From: an uncultured Adlercreutzia sp.
Lineage (GTDB): Bacteria; Actinomycetota; Coriobacteriia; Coriobacteriales; Eggerthellaceae
Length of the DNA: 64,000 bases
Reading direction: 5' to 3'
Assembly (NCBI GenBank): GCA_910589165.1
Contig: CAJUSP010000004.1
Coordinates: 62,001 to 126,000 of the forward strand
The notes below the pieces were generated by a model. It made no database searches and had not been told where the DNA came from. It was given only the letters and a program-made list of their open reading frames with translations. This document shows positions 25,041-33,500 of the stretch, piece after piece. The first letter of the stretch is position 1. Every line of letters begins with the position of its first letter. The position numbers were made by a program, and so were the translations under genes.

Positions 25041-26633
25041 TTAAGAGAGGATGGCCATGGCGACCGTCAGAATGGCCATGCAGACAATGCCAAGCACAAG
25101 GAACAGCTTTGCGCCGAACTTGACCCACGTGGTGTACTCGACTTTGGCAAGCGCGAGGCCGCCCATGATGGCGCCGCAGGAGGGGTTGAAGAGATTCACG
25201 AGTCCGTTACCGGCGGAGAAAATCATGACCATGGTCTCAACGGAGAAGTTGAGCTGGCTGGCAAGGCCGCCCATAATGGGCATCGATACGGTTGCCAGGC
25301 CGGACGAGGATCCGATGAGGAACGAGATAACCACGTAGAGCAGGAAGGAGAGCGGCGCGAAAACGATTGCTGACATGCCCGCCAGCGCTCCGGCAGCGTT
25401 CTCGAGGATCCACATATCGAGCCCCGTCTCGGCCATGAGCACGGCGACCGATCGTGCTAGGGCAAGCACCAGCACGACCGACATCATGTCGGCAGCGCCG
25501 TTAATGAACGCCTTCACAAAGCGCGACTCGGAGATGCCGCCGATAAGCCCGATGACGAGCGACATGAGGAGGAACCACGTCGAGGCCTCGTCGAAGTACC
25601 ATCCGCCGAGCGGGATGCCCGTGAGGAAGGACGACCAGGCGGGCGAGGTTTCCACAACGCTCACAGCCTCGCCCTCCACGGCGCCTTCGAGGGCGAGGGC
25701 CGAGCCGGTTGCCTCGTCGTACACAGCGGCTATCTCCTCGCCAGATACCGGGGAGACAACCTCCTCGGCTGCAGCCCCAAGGTCGAACGCCTCGATACCG
25801 AAGCTGCCCCACGGGACGAAGCCGACGATCATGACCACGAAGGTGAAGGCGAAGACGGCAAGCGACCACTTCTGACGGCCGGTCATATGCGGAGCCTCTG
25901 CCTCTTCATCGGTGTCGGCTTCTTCCTGAGAGGCCTCCATGCCCCATTCTTCCATCATGGCTTCCTGCTCTTGCAGGGAGAGGAAGCAGGAGCCCTTGTC
26001 CTCCTTGACCTTCTTGGCGTAGCGCATAACGAAGATGGTGGCGATGATCAGGGTGACGATCCAGAGAATGGCGCCCAGGCCAATGATGATGGCCTGGTTG
26101 ACCTCAATGCCCACGCCGGCCAGCGCGTCAACGGCCACGCCGACGGCGAACGGGTTCACCGTGGAGCCCAGAACGCCGCAACCAGCGCCCAGCAGCACCA
26201 CAGCGGCACCGGTCAGGCTGTCGAAGCCCGCGGCCACCATGGTGGCGGCCAGCAGCAGGTAGAACGGCACGGTTTCCTCGCTCATGCCGTAGGTGGTGCC
26301 GCCGATGGAGAAGACGAACATGAGGATGGGGATGAGCAGAAGCTCGTTGCCGCGCAGCTTGTGCACGAGCGTGGCAATGCCGGCGTCCAGCGCGCCGGTC
26401 TCGGTGATGATGCCGAGAAAACCGCCCAGCACCATGACGAAGATGCACACGCCCATGGCTCCCTGGAAGCCCTTGACCGGTGCCGTGAGCACATCGGGCA
26501 GCGTTGCCCCCTGTACTCCTTCGACGCCCAAGGCTCCCATGATGACGGTCACGAGGGCAAGTCCTACGAGGATGCTGAGGATGATCGAAAACGACGATAA
26601 GCTCGCCCGTTTCTTTTTCTTGGTTTGTGCCAT
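25041..26633 (-). CDS. YfcC/ArcD-family basic amino-acid transporter
   Basis: 530 aa, about 12 membrane helices of the C4-dicarboxylate/ArcD-like (YfcC) family, with GTTYGMSEETVPFY and the GSSSGLATVSMPIMGGLA re-entrant motif typical of the group, and a long acidic cytoplasmic loop (about 225-260). The start MAQTKKKKRAS at 26633 is chosen for its AGAGGAG site; a longer reading from 26744 has no such support. Members carry arginine, ornithine or other amino acids. It is downstream of a LuxR gene and upstream of the arginase-like gene. Confidence 0.85.
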   Translation of the reverse strand: MAQTKKKKRASLSSFSIILSILVGLALVTVIMGALGVEGVQGATLPDVLTAPVKGFQGAMGVCIFVMVLGGFLGIITETGALDAGIATLVHKLRGNELLLIPILMFVFSIGGTTYGMSEETVPFYLLLAATMVAAGFDSLTGAAVVLLGAGCGVLGSTVNPFAVGVAVDALAGVGIEVNQAIIIGLGAILWIVTLIIATIFVMRYAKKVKEDKGSCFLSLQEQEAMMEEWGMEASQEEADTDEEAEAPHMTGRQKWSLAVFAFTFVVMIVGFVPWGSFGIEAFDLGAAAEEVVSPVSGEEIAAVYDEATGSALALEGAVEGEAVSVVETSPAWSSFLTGIPLGGWYFDEASTWFLLMSLVIGLIGGISESRFVKAFINGAADMMSVVLVLALARSVAVLMAETGLDMWILENAAGALAGMSAIVFAPLSFLLYVVISFLIGSSSGLATVSMPIMGGLASQLNFSVETMVMIFSAGNGLVNLFNPSCGAIMGGLALAKVEYTTWVKFGAKLFLVLGIVCMAILTVAMAILS

Positions 26634-26686
26634 AGGGCAACTCCTCTTTCTCAGGGGCATGCGTTTGTCGTATGCCCGGCTCCTGG

Positions 26687-26712
26687 GGTGGATCGTGGGC
26701 CCATGATCCACC
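26687..26712. promoter_or_regulatory. 26-bp palindrome upstream of the YfcC gene
   Basis: GGTGGATCGTGGGCCCATGATCCACC is written here by its halves: GGTGGATC and GATCCACC flank the self-complementary TGGGCCCA, with only one mismatched pair. It lies 54 bp upstream of the transporter start. Operator or attenuator. Confidence 0.5.
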
Positions 26713-26839
26713 AACAATGTGAGGGAGGGTCGCGAGTGCGGCAAGGTCTAACTCGGATGTATTGTTCCGAGCCATCTTGTTAAAAGTTGCTAATACTAGA
26801 AAAAAGTAAGTTGACCTGCGATATTGTGCGCAGCGTGAG

Positions 26840-28360
26840 CTACTGACGGTCGACGGACGCAGAGTTGGAGTCTCCGATTTCAGACAGGCGTGCCTCGTCG
26901 AGTGGCACTGATTTCAGAAGATCCTGAAGCTCGCTAACGGAGTGGATTCCCATTTTCCCGTAGGCATGCTGAATGTGGGCGCGCACCGTATGGATGGTAA
27001 CACCTTGCTCGGCCTGAATGTCGCTCGGTCGCCGACCAAGAGCGAGGGCAGTGACCATCTCGGTCTCGCGCGGGGTAAGCTGATGGGCCTTCGCGAGGGT
27101 TTCGCAGCGCTGGCGCATGGCTGCGTCATTGAACTGCTTGGGGGTCATCTTCCGCCGCAGATCCCAATTTTTGCGGATTTGCTCGTCCGACCCTATCCAA
27201 AGAGTGCCCCCACAGAGCAAAAGAACGACGAGGGCTTCGAGAAGGGGGAAGTTGTTGCTTGCCGTGGCGGCATTGCCCCATGCGGAGATCAAGACGCCGC
27301 CTATAACGCCAAGGCTGTTCCAGATCAGCGCTCTGGACACGACTGCTTGCGCGTTAAGCGCGGTAAGCTGCATGATGTCTGCGCAGAAGGCGGCGAGGAA
27401 GACGAAGAAGAGCGCCTCTCCAGCGCCAAGGAGTGCGCTCGCCGCCGTGTCTCCCCAGGCGGTCGGGCAAAGGGTGAGGCCAATCAGCAAAAGAGGCAGA
27501 GCTGTTCCCCGAAATTTCGACCAGAGCTCTATGCTCGGGCGACGCCAGAGAAAAAGCGCTGCCAAAATGAGGACGCAGAGCGCTGCGCTACCCAGGATGA
27601 TGAGGGGGCTGGAAAGCACGGTGCTGCCGGCGGAGGCTTTCAAGAAGGGCGCCAAGCCGAACACGAGGCCGTAGGAAACCAGGCTGAAAGCCAGCGTGGC
27701 GGGCGTCTTGCCGCCTTCGATGACGGGCGCGGTTCGTGCGGGAGACGTTTCGCGGTTCAGGCGAGCTTGGCCTAGGAAAAAAGCGCCAGCCAGAAGAAGG
27801 ACGGAGGGAAGGGCGAAAAGCGCCGGAGAAGAGAGGAGGGGAATCGTGCTGAGCGTTGCGGCGCCGGCTGCGGCGCCAGCGGCAAGGCACACCGTCGCGA
27901 TGGCTATAATGCGTCGCATGTCTAGCAAACGCAGAGCATCCATTATTGCGACGATATTGGCAGTCATGCAGGCACCAAGGCAGCCGAGAAGGAGAGCGGC
28001 GACGATAGGAGGAATGAAAGCCGTGCCTCCTGCCAGGTAGAAGGTCGTACTTGCAGTCAGTTCGACGGCGAGCAAAATACGGCGGGATAAAGGCGACGAA
28101 AGCAGTCGTTCTTTTCCAAAGCGTCGGGCAAGGATAAATGCTAAGGAGCCGCCTATGATTCCGGCGGCGCTCAAGGCGTAGCCGGCTAAGATTCCGTCGA
28201 GGGGGTCGGATGCCTTGGCGCCCTGGTGGAAAATAAAGGCGCTACTCTCGATAAGGCATATCCACCAGACCAAATAGAGGGCGGCCTCGGCGGTAAGCAA
28301 ACGCTGGGATGGGGCTGAACGCTCGCCGGGAGTATTGGATCGACGGGGCGACGGGCTCAT
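26840..28360 (-). CDS. Membrane-embedded LuxR-family regulator, upstream of the YfcC/arginase-like pair
   Basis: 506 aa: about 12 membrane helices, then a GerE-type HTH (HQLTPRETEMVTALALGRRPS ... IHTVRAHIQHAYGKMGIHSV). It is the closest relative in the window of the 18885-20366 regulator, sharing the layout of linker KxWDLRRKMTPKQFNDA before the HTH. ATG at 28360 has AAGGAGAG upstream. It probably governs the transporter and arginase-like genes just downstream, from which it is separated by a 206-bp regulatory gap. Confidence 0.87.
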   Translation of the reverse strand: MSPSPRRSNTPGERSAPSQRLLTAEAALYLVWWICLIESSAFIFHQGAKASDPLDGILAGYALSAAGIIGGSLAFILARRFGKERLLSSPLSRRILLAVELTASTTFYLAGGTAFIPPIVAALLLGCLGACMTANIVAIMDALRLLDMRRIIAIATVCLAAGAAAGAATLSTIPLLSSPALFALPSVLLLAGAFFLGQARLNRETSPARTAPVIEGGKTPATLAFSLVSYGLVFGLAPFLKASAGSTVLSSPLIILGSAALCVLILAALFLWRRPSIELWSKFRGTALPLLLIGLTLCPTAWGDTAASALLGAGEALFFVFLAAFCADIMQLTALNAQAVVSRALIWNSLGVIGGVLISAWGNAATASNNFPLLEALVVLLLCGGTLWIGSDEQIRKNWDLRRKMTPKQFNDAAMRQRCETLAKAHQLTPRETEMVTALALGRRPSDIQAEQGVTIHTVRAHIQHAYGKMGIHSVSELQDLLKSVPLDEARLSEIGDSNSASVDRQ

Positions 28361-28384
28361 GGCTGTCTCTCCTTGACAGGTCGT

Positions 28385-28855
28385 CTAGTTGTCCTCTTTC
28401 AGCGTATCATACTTCGCGTACAGGTCGGGGAAGGTGCGTTTGAGGCTTACGGGTTTGAAGGTGTCGCGCTCTACGACGCAGACGGTGACGAGCGCGTCTA
28501 CGAGGGGCGTGGCGCCCTCGCGCAGCTGCGGCTCGCCGGCCTCGTCGGTTCCCGCTTCATCGTCGGCGCGGAACACCTGCTGGCGGTATACCGTGCGCAT
28601 GGGCAGGTTCTTCGCCACCGAGGTGCGCACAAAACCCGCCTCGCCGTAGCGCAGCGGGCTCTTGTAGGCGATCTCGATATGGTAGATGGGGCTCATGTAG
28701 CCGGCCTGCTCGATTTGCTCGTTGTAGGAGAAATCGGCAGCGGTCAGGTAGTCGATGCGCGCGTCCTCGAAGTACAGCAGGTAGTTCGCGTGATACACCA
28801 CCCCCATCATGTCAGTCTCGCCGTACCGGACGGTAATAGGGGTATGCACATGCAT
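28385..28855 (-). CDS. Acyl-CoA thioesterase, YbgC/4HBT hot-dog fold
   Basis: A 156-aa single hot-dog domain with the family active-site block RYGETDMMGVVYHANYLLYF at residues 10-29. It hydrolyses acyl-CoA thioesters; the exact chain is unknown. The start is set at 28855 (MHVHTPITV), with GAGGAAAG upstream. The neighbouring genes are not obviously related: a LuxR regulator downstream and rhamnose mutarotase upstream on the same strand. Confidence 0.9.
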   Translation of the reverse strand: MHVHTPITVRYGETDMMGVVYHANYLLYFEDARIDYLTAADFSYNEQIEQAGYMSPIYHIEIAYKSPLRYGEAGFVRTSVAKNLPMRTVYRQQVFRADDEAGTDEAGEPQLREGATPLVDALVTVCVVERDTFKPVSLKRTFPDLYAKYDTLKEDN

Positions 28856-28920
28856 GGCGCGCTCGCTTTCCTCGCTTGGGTTTCGCCTCCGATTATAGCG
28901 AAGCAAGCGCTCGGCGGTTC

Positions 28921-29232
28921 CTAATCCAGGTGGAATAGCACGGGGAGGTCGGTGCTGACGGGGGAGTTGTCCTCGTTGGTTTCCATGATGTCGGCCATGA
29001 AGTCCCACCATTTGCGGTTGATGTCGGTGTCGGCGCTTTGGGCCCACTTTTTCGGGTCGTCGATCTCGATGTAGCCGAACAGCGTGAGCGTGTCCGGATC
29101 GAGCGCGATGGTGTAGTTGCGGCCGCCGTGCTCGTGGATCATGTCCACCATCTCGGGCCACAGCTCGTTGTGGCGGCGCTCGTATTCCGCCTCCATGCCC
29201 GGGTACAACTTCATCTTGAACGTCTTGATCAT
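28921..29232 (-). CDS. rhaM: L-rhamnose mutarotase
   Basis: 103 aa, matching the usual length of RhaM (about 104). It begins MIKTFKMKLYPGMEAEYERRHNELWPEM in two conserved pieces, with the catalytic His in RRHNELW, and ends with the paired tryptophans of NRKWWDFMADIM. The enzyme interconverts alpha and beta anomers of L-rhamnose. No other rhamnose genes are nearby. ATG at 29232 has GAAAGGGG upstream; longer readings are not conserved. Confidence 0.9.
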   Translation of the reverse strand: MIKTFKMKLYPGMEAEYERRHNELWPEMVDMIHEHGGRNYTIALDPDTLTLFGYIEIDDPKKWAQSADTDINRKWWDFMADIMETNEDNSPVSTDLPVLFHLD

Positions 29233-29285
29233 GGTCGGCCCCTTTCCACGCGGGCATCCGCGCAACTTCCAATCGGCAAAACGAA

Positions 29286-29436
29286 ATTCTGGCTTGAAAA
29301 TCACGCTTTTTCGACATGGCAAGGAGAATGATGGCCGATCTGTAATATGCCACCTGGGGTTTCTTGCGAGTCAGTGTTCCGGAGGGGCGCGAAAGACCGT
29401 GCCTGCGTCGAAAAAACGTCGAATTCAAGCCAGAAT
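29286..29436. repeat. Long-range palindromic element between rhaM and a LuxR gene
   Basis: Outer arms ATTCTGGCTTGAA (29286-29298) and TTCAAGCCAGAAT (29424-29436) are perfect; inner arms TTTTTCGAC (29307-29315) and GTCGAAAAA (29407-29415) continue the pairing. The unit is 151 bp, like the family P elements in size and AT-rich inner part but with unrelated arm sequence. The 29233-29524 gap holds nothing else recognisable. Confidence 0.7.
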
Positions 29437-29524
29437 CTCGATTTCCTGATTCAGCTATGGCGGGAAAGAGTTGTGACATGCCGCCAGACCGTAAGTCGGC
29501 AATGCCTCCGTGTTCGCCGGGGCC

Positions 29525-31156
29525 TTAGCGAGCCTCGAACAGGTCCAGCAACTCCTGGCGGGAGTGCACGTTCAGCTTTTGGTAGAGGTGCTTTACGTGG
29601 GTGGCCACGGTGTTCTTGGACAGCACGAGCTCTTCGCGGATGTAGGGCTGCGAGCGGCCGCGGGCCAGATAGCCGAGGATCTCCGTCTCGCGCGCCGAGA
29701 GGCCGCAGGCGTCAGCCAGGGCGAGGCAGCGCTCGTCGATGGAGCCCTCGCGCGCGGGCTCGTTTGCGCTTTCTGCCGGCACGGCAGAGGCTTCGGCCTT
29801 TTCGGCAGGGTGCCCGGCCAGTGCGGGCGCTTTGATCTGCGCCAGCGCGCGAGGCCGGGCGCGGTCGGTGGGGTAGAACAGCCAGCAGAGGGCGAACAGG
29901 GCGATGAGGGCGAGCGCGAGGGCGAACAGGCCCGTGGACGAGGTGGCCGCCGCCGGCCCCAGGCGCTCGCCAGCGAAGTTGCCCGCGAGCACGCCCAGCT
30001 GCAGCGAGCCCTGGGTGATGCCGACGCCCAGCGCCGCGTTCACCTGCCCCTTGCGCGCCGCTGCCGCGACGAAGAGCAGCGCCCCAATATTGAGCACGGT
30101 GTTCGTGGCGGCCGTGAAGGTGGTGCCCGCGAAAATGGCCCACAGGTCGGCCCAGGGAAGAAGCGCCAGGGCGAACACCATCAGCGGTGCGGTCAGACGG
30201 AACAGCGAGTCGAAGGTGGGGCGCGCAGCGTAGAAGAGGAAGCCGACCATAACGGCCACGCCACAGGCCGAGCCGATGAGCGTCGGCCAATCGATACCCA
30301 GGATGCGGAAGGGGGCATCGGCGTTGGCCTGCAGGGCCTCGCCGCAACCGAGCACGCTGTAGGTGAGGAAGAGCAGCACGGCTATGCGGGCCATAGATGC
30401 GGTGAAGGAGGCGCGGCTCTCGCCCGTTGCGCGGGAGCCGTCGGCGGAACGAAGGGCGACGGTCTCATCAGGGCTCGAGGCGCGCAGGGGCGCATCGGCA
30501 ATCTTTCCGACTTTGCTGAAGGCCGAGGACGCTTCGCCTTCGGTGGCGGCGCAGGGGCGAGACGCCTCCGGCTGCGGCGCGTCGCGGTAGGTGAGCAGCA
30601 GCATAGCCACCGATGCGACGGGAAGCGATGCCGTTGCGAGGGTTCCCAAGGCCGTGGGCAGGTAGGGGATGACGAGCGTGCAGGCGATCATGACGAGGGA
30701 CGCGGCGGGGACGGCGAGCTCCGAGCACTCGATATCGAGTCGGGCGAGTTCCTGGCCCCACAGCAGCGTGAGAAGCCCGGAGCCAGTGCCCGTGAGCAGC
30801 CCGCTTGCCACGACGACGGCGCTCGCGCCGGAGCCGAAGAGGTCGGGGGCCACGGAGATGAGCGTGCCTGCGGCCAGGGATGCGGCCGCGGCGATAGCCA
30901 GGGGCCTTTCGGGAATGTCCGGCCGTCGCGCGAGTACGAGGCCGCCGACCCATAAGGCCACGACCACCGTGGCTGCCGACACGATCCAGGTGGCGTCAGC
31001 GTGGATGGCGATGCCGGCGCGGTTTGGGTACACGGCGAAGGTCTCGTAGGAGCAGTACACCCAGGCCCAGATGAACCCGATGCCCAGATAGCGCGCCTTG
31101 AGCGCGCTTTCCAACTTGGAGATGGCCCCTTGGGGCGCATCGTGCCTCTGACCCAT
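29525..31156 (-). CDS. Membrane-embedded LuxR-family regulator, divergent from the flavoprotein reductase
   Basis: 543 aa: about 12 membrane helices interrupted by a polar central loop (about 200-255), then a C-terminal HTH (CGLSARETEILGYLARGRSQP ... KNTVATHVKHLYQKLNVHSR). It is divergent from the FAD reductase gene at 31459 across a 302-bp region that contains the perfect dyad CACCTATTGTAGGTG, so it is the probable regulator of that reductase. Confidence 0.88.
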   Translation of the reverse strand: MGQRHDAPQGAISKLESALKARYLGIGFIWAWVYCSYETFAVYPNRAGIAIHADATWIVSAATVVVALWVGGLVLARRPDIPERPLAIAAAASLAAGTLISVAPDLFGSGASAVVVASGLLTGTGSGLLTLLWGQELARLDIECSELAVPAASLVMIACTLVIPYLPTALGTLATASLPVASVAMLLLTYRDAPQPEASRPCAATEGEASSAFSKVGKIADAPLRASSPDETVALRSADGSRATGESRASFTASMARIAVLLFLTYSVLGCGEALQANADAPFRILGIDWPTLIGSACGVAVMVGFLFYAARPTFDSLFRLTAPLMVFALALLPWADLWAIFAGTTFTAATNTVLNIGALLFVAAAARKGQVNAALGVGITQGSLQLGVLAGNFAGERLGPAAATSSTGLFALALALIALFALCWLFYPTDRARPRALAQIKAPALAGHPAEKAEASAVPAESANEPAREGSIDERCLALADACGLSARETEILGYLARGRSQPYIREELVLSKNTVATHVKHLYQKLNVHSRQELLDLFEAR

Positions 31157-31244
31157 TCCGGCCTTCCCTCCCTTGCAAAGCCGCTGCTGTCCGTGACGGC
31201 ATGCACTGCGGTCGCGTGCTGTCTTCGCGGCGAATTCCCAAACT

Positions 31245-31290
31245 CATTGTAGGCGACGGGGCCGTTCCTCACCCTCACCTATTGTAGGTG
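31245..31290. promoter_or_regulatory. Candidate LuxR operator sites in the divergent region
   Basis: CACCTATTGTAGGTG (31276-31290) is a perfect 6-3-6 dyad. A related half, CATTGTAGGCGA, starts at 31245, 35 bp upstream in register. Both lie between the divergent LuxR and flavoprotein genes. The remainder of the 302-bp gap shows no gene. Confidence 0.4.
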
Positions 31291-31458
31291 AAAACGGCGA
31301 AAGCCCCGCTTTCAGGCGATGTTTCGTCGCAGCGACCATGGCAGGATGGGGCTACCTTGCACAGGGCAAGGGGAGGGACGCACCCAAAGCGGACGGGCTT
31401 CAACGGGGCCGTAAGGGCCACGCCGCCGCGCCGGGTGCATGACTTAGGAGGAACCGCT

Positions 31459-33231
31459 ATGACTGTATCTGAGAACGCCTTTTCCCGTCGGTCGTTTCTG
31501 ACCGGCGCCGTGGCCGCCGGCTCGCTCGCGGCCATCGGCGCCATGGCCGGCTGCTCGCCGAAGCAGCCTGGCGACGCGGCAGGCGCCGGCGACGCGAACG
31601 GCGCTGCGGCGGCCGAGGGCGCTGCCACGGCCGACACCCAGGCCTCCTGGCTCGGCGAGGCCCCGGCCATTTCCGATGCCGACTGCGTGGAAACCGTCGA
31701 GTGCGACGTGCTCGTCATCGGTGCCGGCACTTCCGGCTACTTCGCCGCCTGCGCCGCTGCGGAGAACGGCGCCAAGACGCTGCTCATCGAGAAGTCGGCC
31801 GCCGGCAACGGTGTGCGCTCCTCGGCGCTCGGCGCGGTGAACTCGCGCTTCCAGCAGGAGATGGGCGAGGTGGCCGCCATCGACCCCATGGAGATTATGA
31901 ACGACATGGACCGCTACGCCGACGGCCAGGTGCATTCCGCCCTCTACCGCAAGTGGGCGCTGAATTCCGGCGAGGCCATCGACTGGTATGCCGACACCAT
32001 CGCCCCCGACGGCCTCGAGGTGCAGCTGGAGTGGAACATGCCCAAGGGCACCTTCTACAAGGAATGGCCCACCGGCCACGGCACCAACGGCCGCGACGGC
32101 GCCGGCTATGAGGAGCGCGAGCCGCAGGTGTCCGAGTGCCTGAACAACTACCTCACCTCCTTCGACGGCTGCGAGATCCGCTTCAGCACGCCCATGAGGA
32201 ATCTCATTCTGGAAGACGGCAAGGTGGTGGGCGCCTACGCTGAGGGCGAGGGCGGCATGATCCGCATCAACGCCGCCAAGGGCGTGGTGGTGGCCACGGG
32301 CGGCTACGCCTACAACCAGGAGATGTACGAGGCCCTGCAGCCGACCCGCGTCAGCTGCCTGGGCACCTTCGACGCCTTCCCCTCCTGCACCGGCGACGGC
32401 ATCAAGGCGCTTATGTGGGCCGGCGCGAAGATGGACGAGGTGCACACGTCGCTCTCGTTCAACCGCGGCCTGCTGCGCGCCGACCAGGAGGTGGGCACCC
32501 CCTACGAGACCGGCTCGGACTACGGCTATTTCTTCTTCGCCAGCCAGCCCTTCCTGCGCGTGGATCCGCACGGCGCCCGCTTCCACAACGAGAGCGCGCC
32601 CTACGACTACGTGTTCTCGGCCTCCTCGAAGCGCCCGGTGGGCGAGCGTTGGTGGCACCAGGTGTGGGACGGCGACTGGAAGAAGTACGTGCCCATCTTC
32701 CACACCGTCGGCTGCTCCACAATTTACATGCAGCCCGAGGGCGGCAGCGACCACGACGCCTTCCCGGACATGCTCGATCTGTGGATCGAGCCGGAGATGG
32801 AGGAGTTCGTGGAAGCAGGCCTCATCGTGAAGGCCGATACGCTGGAGGAGCTGGCCGACGGGCTTGGGTTCACGGCCGAGGAGAAGGAGACGTTCCTGGC
32901 CACCTGCGCCCGCCAGACCGAGAGCTACGAGAACGGGGTGGATCCCGAGTTCGGCAAGGAGGCCTTCCGCCTGTCGGCCATCAAGACGCCGCCGTTCTAC
33001 GCATCGGTGAAGAACTGCGGGTTCACGCTGTGCACACTCGACGGCATCCAGGTGAACGAGGACCTGCAGCCCTACGGCGCCGACGGGGAGCCCATCGAGG
33101 GCGTCTACGTGGTGGGCAACGACCAGGGCAGCTACTACGCTGGCACCTATCCGAACCTGGCCGCCGGTTTCAACGCCGGGCGCTGCGCCACCTTCGGCCG
33201 CATGGTCGGCAAGATGCTCGCCGAGAAGTAG
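31459..33231 (+). CDS. Exported FAD-dependent fumarate-reductase-like flavoprotein
   Basis: 590 aa. A twin-arginine signal (SRRSFLTGAVAAGS) runs into AMAGC, so the protein is Tat-exported and may be lipidated. The FAD dinucleotide motif DVLVIGAGTSGYFAACAA begins about residue 82, and SCTGDG plus the C-terminal GTYPNLAAGFNAGR match the FAD_binding_2 family of FrdA, UrdA and Cgr2. It lacks a heme domain and no cytochrome gene is adjacent, so it must take electrons from a partner elsewhere. ATG at 31459 follows TAGGAGGA. Such proteins reduce fumarate, urocanate or other enoates as respiratory acceptors; the substrate is not readable. Confidence 0.87.
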   Translation: MTVSENAFSRRSFLTGAVAAGSLAAIGAMAGCSPKQPGDAAGAGDANGAAAAEGAATADTQASWLGEAPAISDADCVETVECDVLVIGAGTSGYFAACAAAENGAKTLLIEKSAAGNGVRSSALGAVNSRFQQEMGEVAAIDPMEIMNDMDRYADGQVHSALYRKWALNSGEAIDWYADTIAPDGLEVQLEWNMPKGTFYKEWPTGHGTNGRDGAGYEEREPQVSECLNNYLTSFDGCEIRFSTPMRNLILEDGKVVGAYAEGEGGMIRINAAKGVVVATGGYAYNQEMYEALQPTRVSCLGTFDAFPSCTGDGIKALMWAGAKMDEVHTSLSFNRGLLRADQEVGTPYETGSDYGYFFFASQPFLRVDPHGARFHNESAPYDYVFSASSKRPVGERWWHQVWDGDWKKYVPIFHTVGCSTIYMQPEGGSDHDAFPDMLDLWIEPEMEEFVEAGLIVKADTLEELADGLGFTAEEKETFLATCARQTESYENGVDPEFGKEAFRLSAIKTPPFYASVKNCGFTLCTLDGIQVNEDLQPYGADGEPIEGVYVVGNDQGSYYAGTYPNLAAGFNAGRCATFGRMVGKMLAEK

Positions 33232-33278
33232 CGGTTCGGCGGGAAGCGCTTTCGCACCTGCGATATACCCTCCCTGCG

Positions 33279-33300
33279 ACGCCGCCCTCCGGGGCGGCGT
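33279..33300 (+). terminator. Terminator of the flavoprotein gene
   Basis: ACGCCGCCC (33279-33287) pairs with GGGCGGCGT (33292-33300) over a TCCG loop, followed by TTCTTGTG, 48 bp after the stop codon. Confidence 0.75.
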
Positions 33301-33317
33301 TTCTTGTGTCCTGAAAA

Positions 33318-33470
33318 TGGCGGTTCTACTTAATGCGTGCCTTGCTGTGCCATTGAAATGGCCCCGCAACGTCGGTTCTGCTTAAGGGGAGTGCCTTTCG
33401 GTTAAGCAGAATCGATGTTTCGGGGCCAGTTTCGCGTGAATGGTCGTGCGCAAGTAAGCAGAACCGTCGA
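33318..33470. repeat. Nested palindrome with four copies of a GGTTCTRCTTAA motif
   Basis: Inner arms 33359-33385 and 33402-33428 match at 24 of 27 positions (TGGCCCCG...). Outer arms around 33318-33337 and 33449-33468 repeat the same CGGTTCTACTTAA motif and its complement, so the motif occurs four times, two in each orientation. It sits between the convergent genes ending at 33231 and 33501. Confidence 0.75.
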
Positions 33471-33500
33471 TTTATGGCCAGGTGAGGCTTCGCAGGCCTT

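Noticed and set aside
28856..29479. Extended N-terminus joining the thioesterase to sequence covering the rhamnose mutarotase
   Set aside because: The longer frame has no ribosome site and reads the mutarotase gene out of frame; both genes have good internal starts.
18885..31156. tRNA or rRNA genes in the gaps of the LuxR block
   Set aside because: No cloverleaf-like strings such as GGTTCGAATCC in the right context were seen in these intergenic regions.
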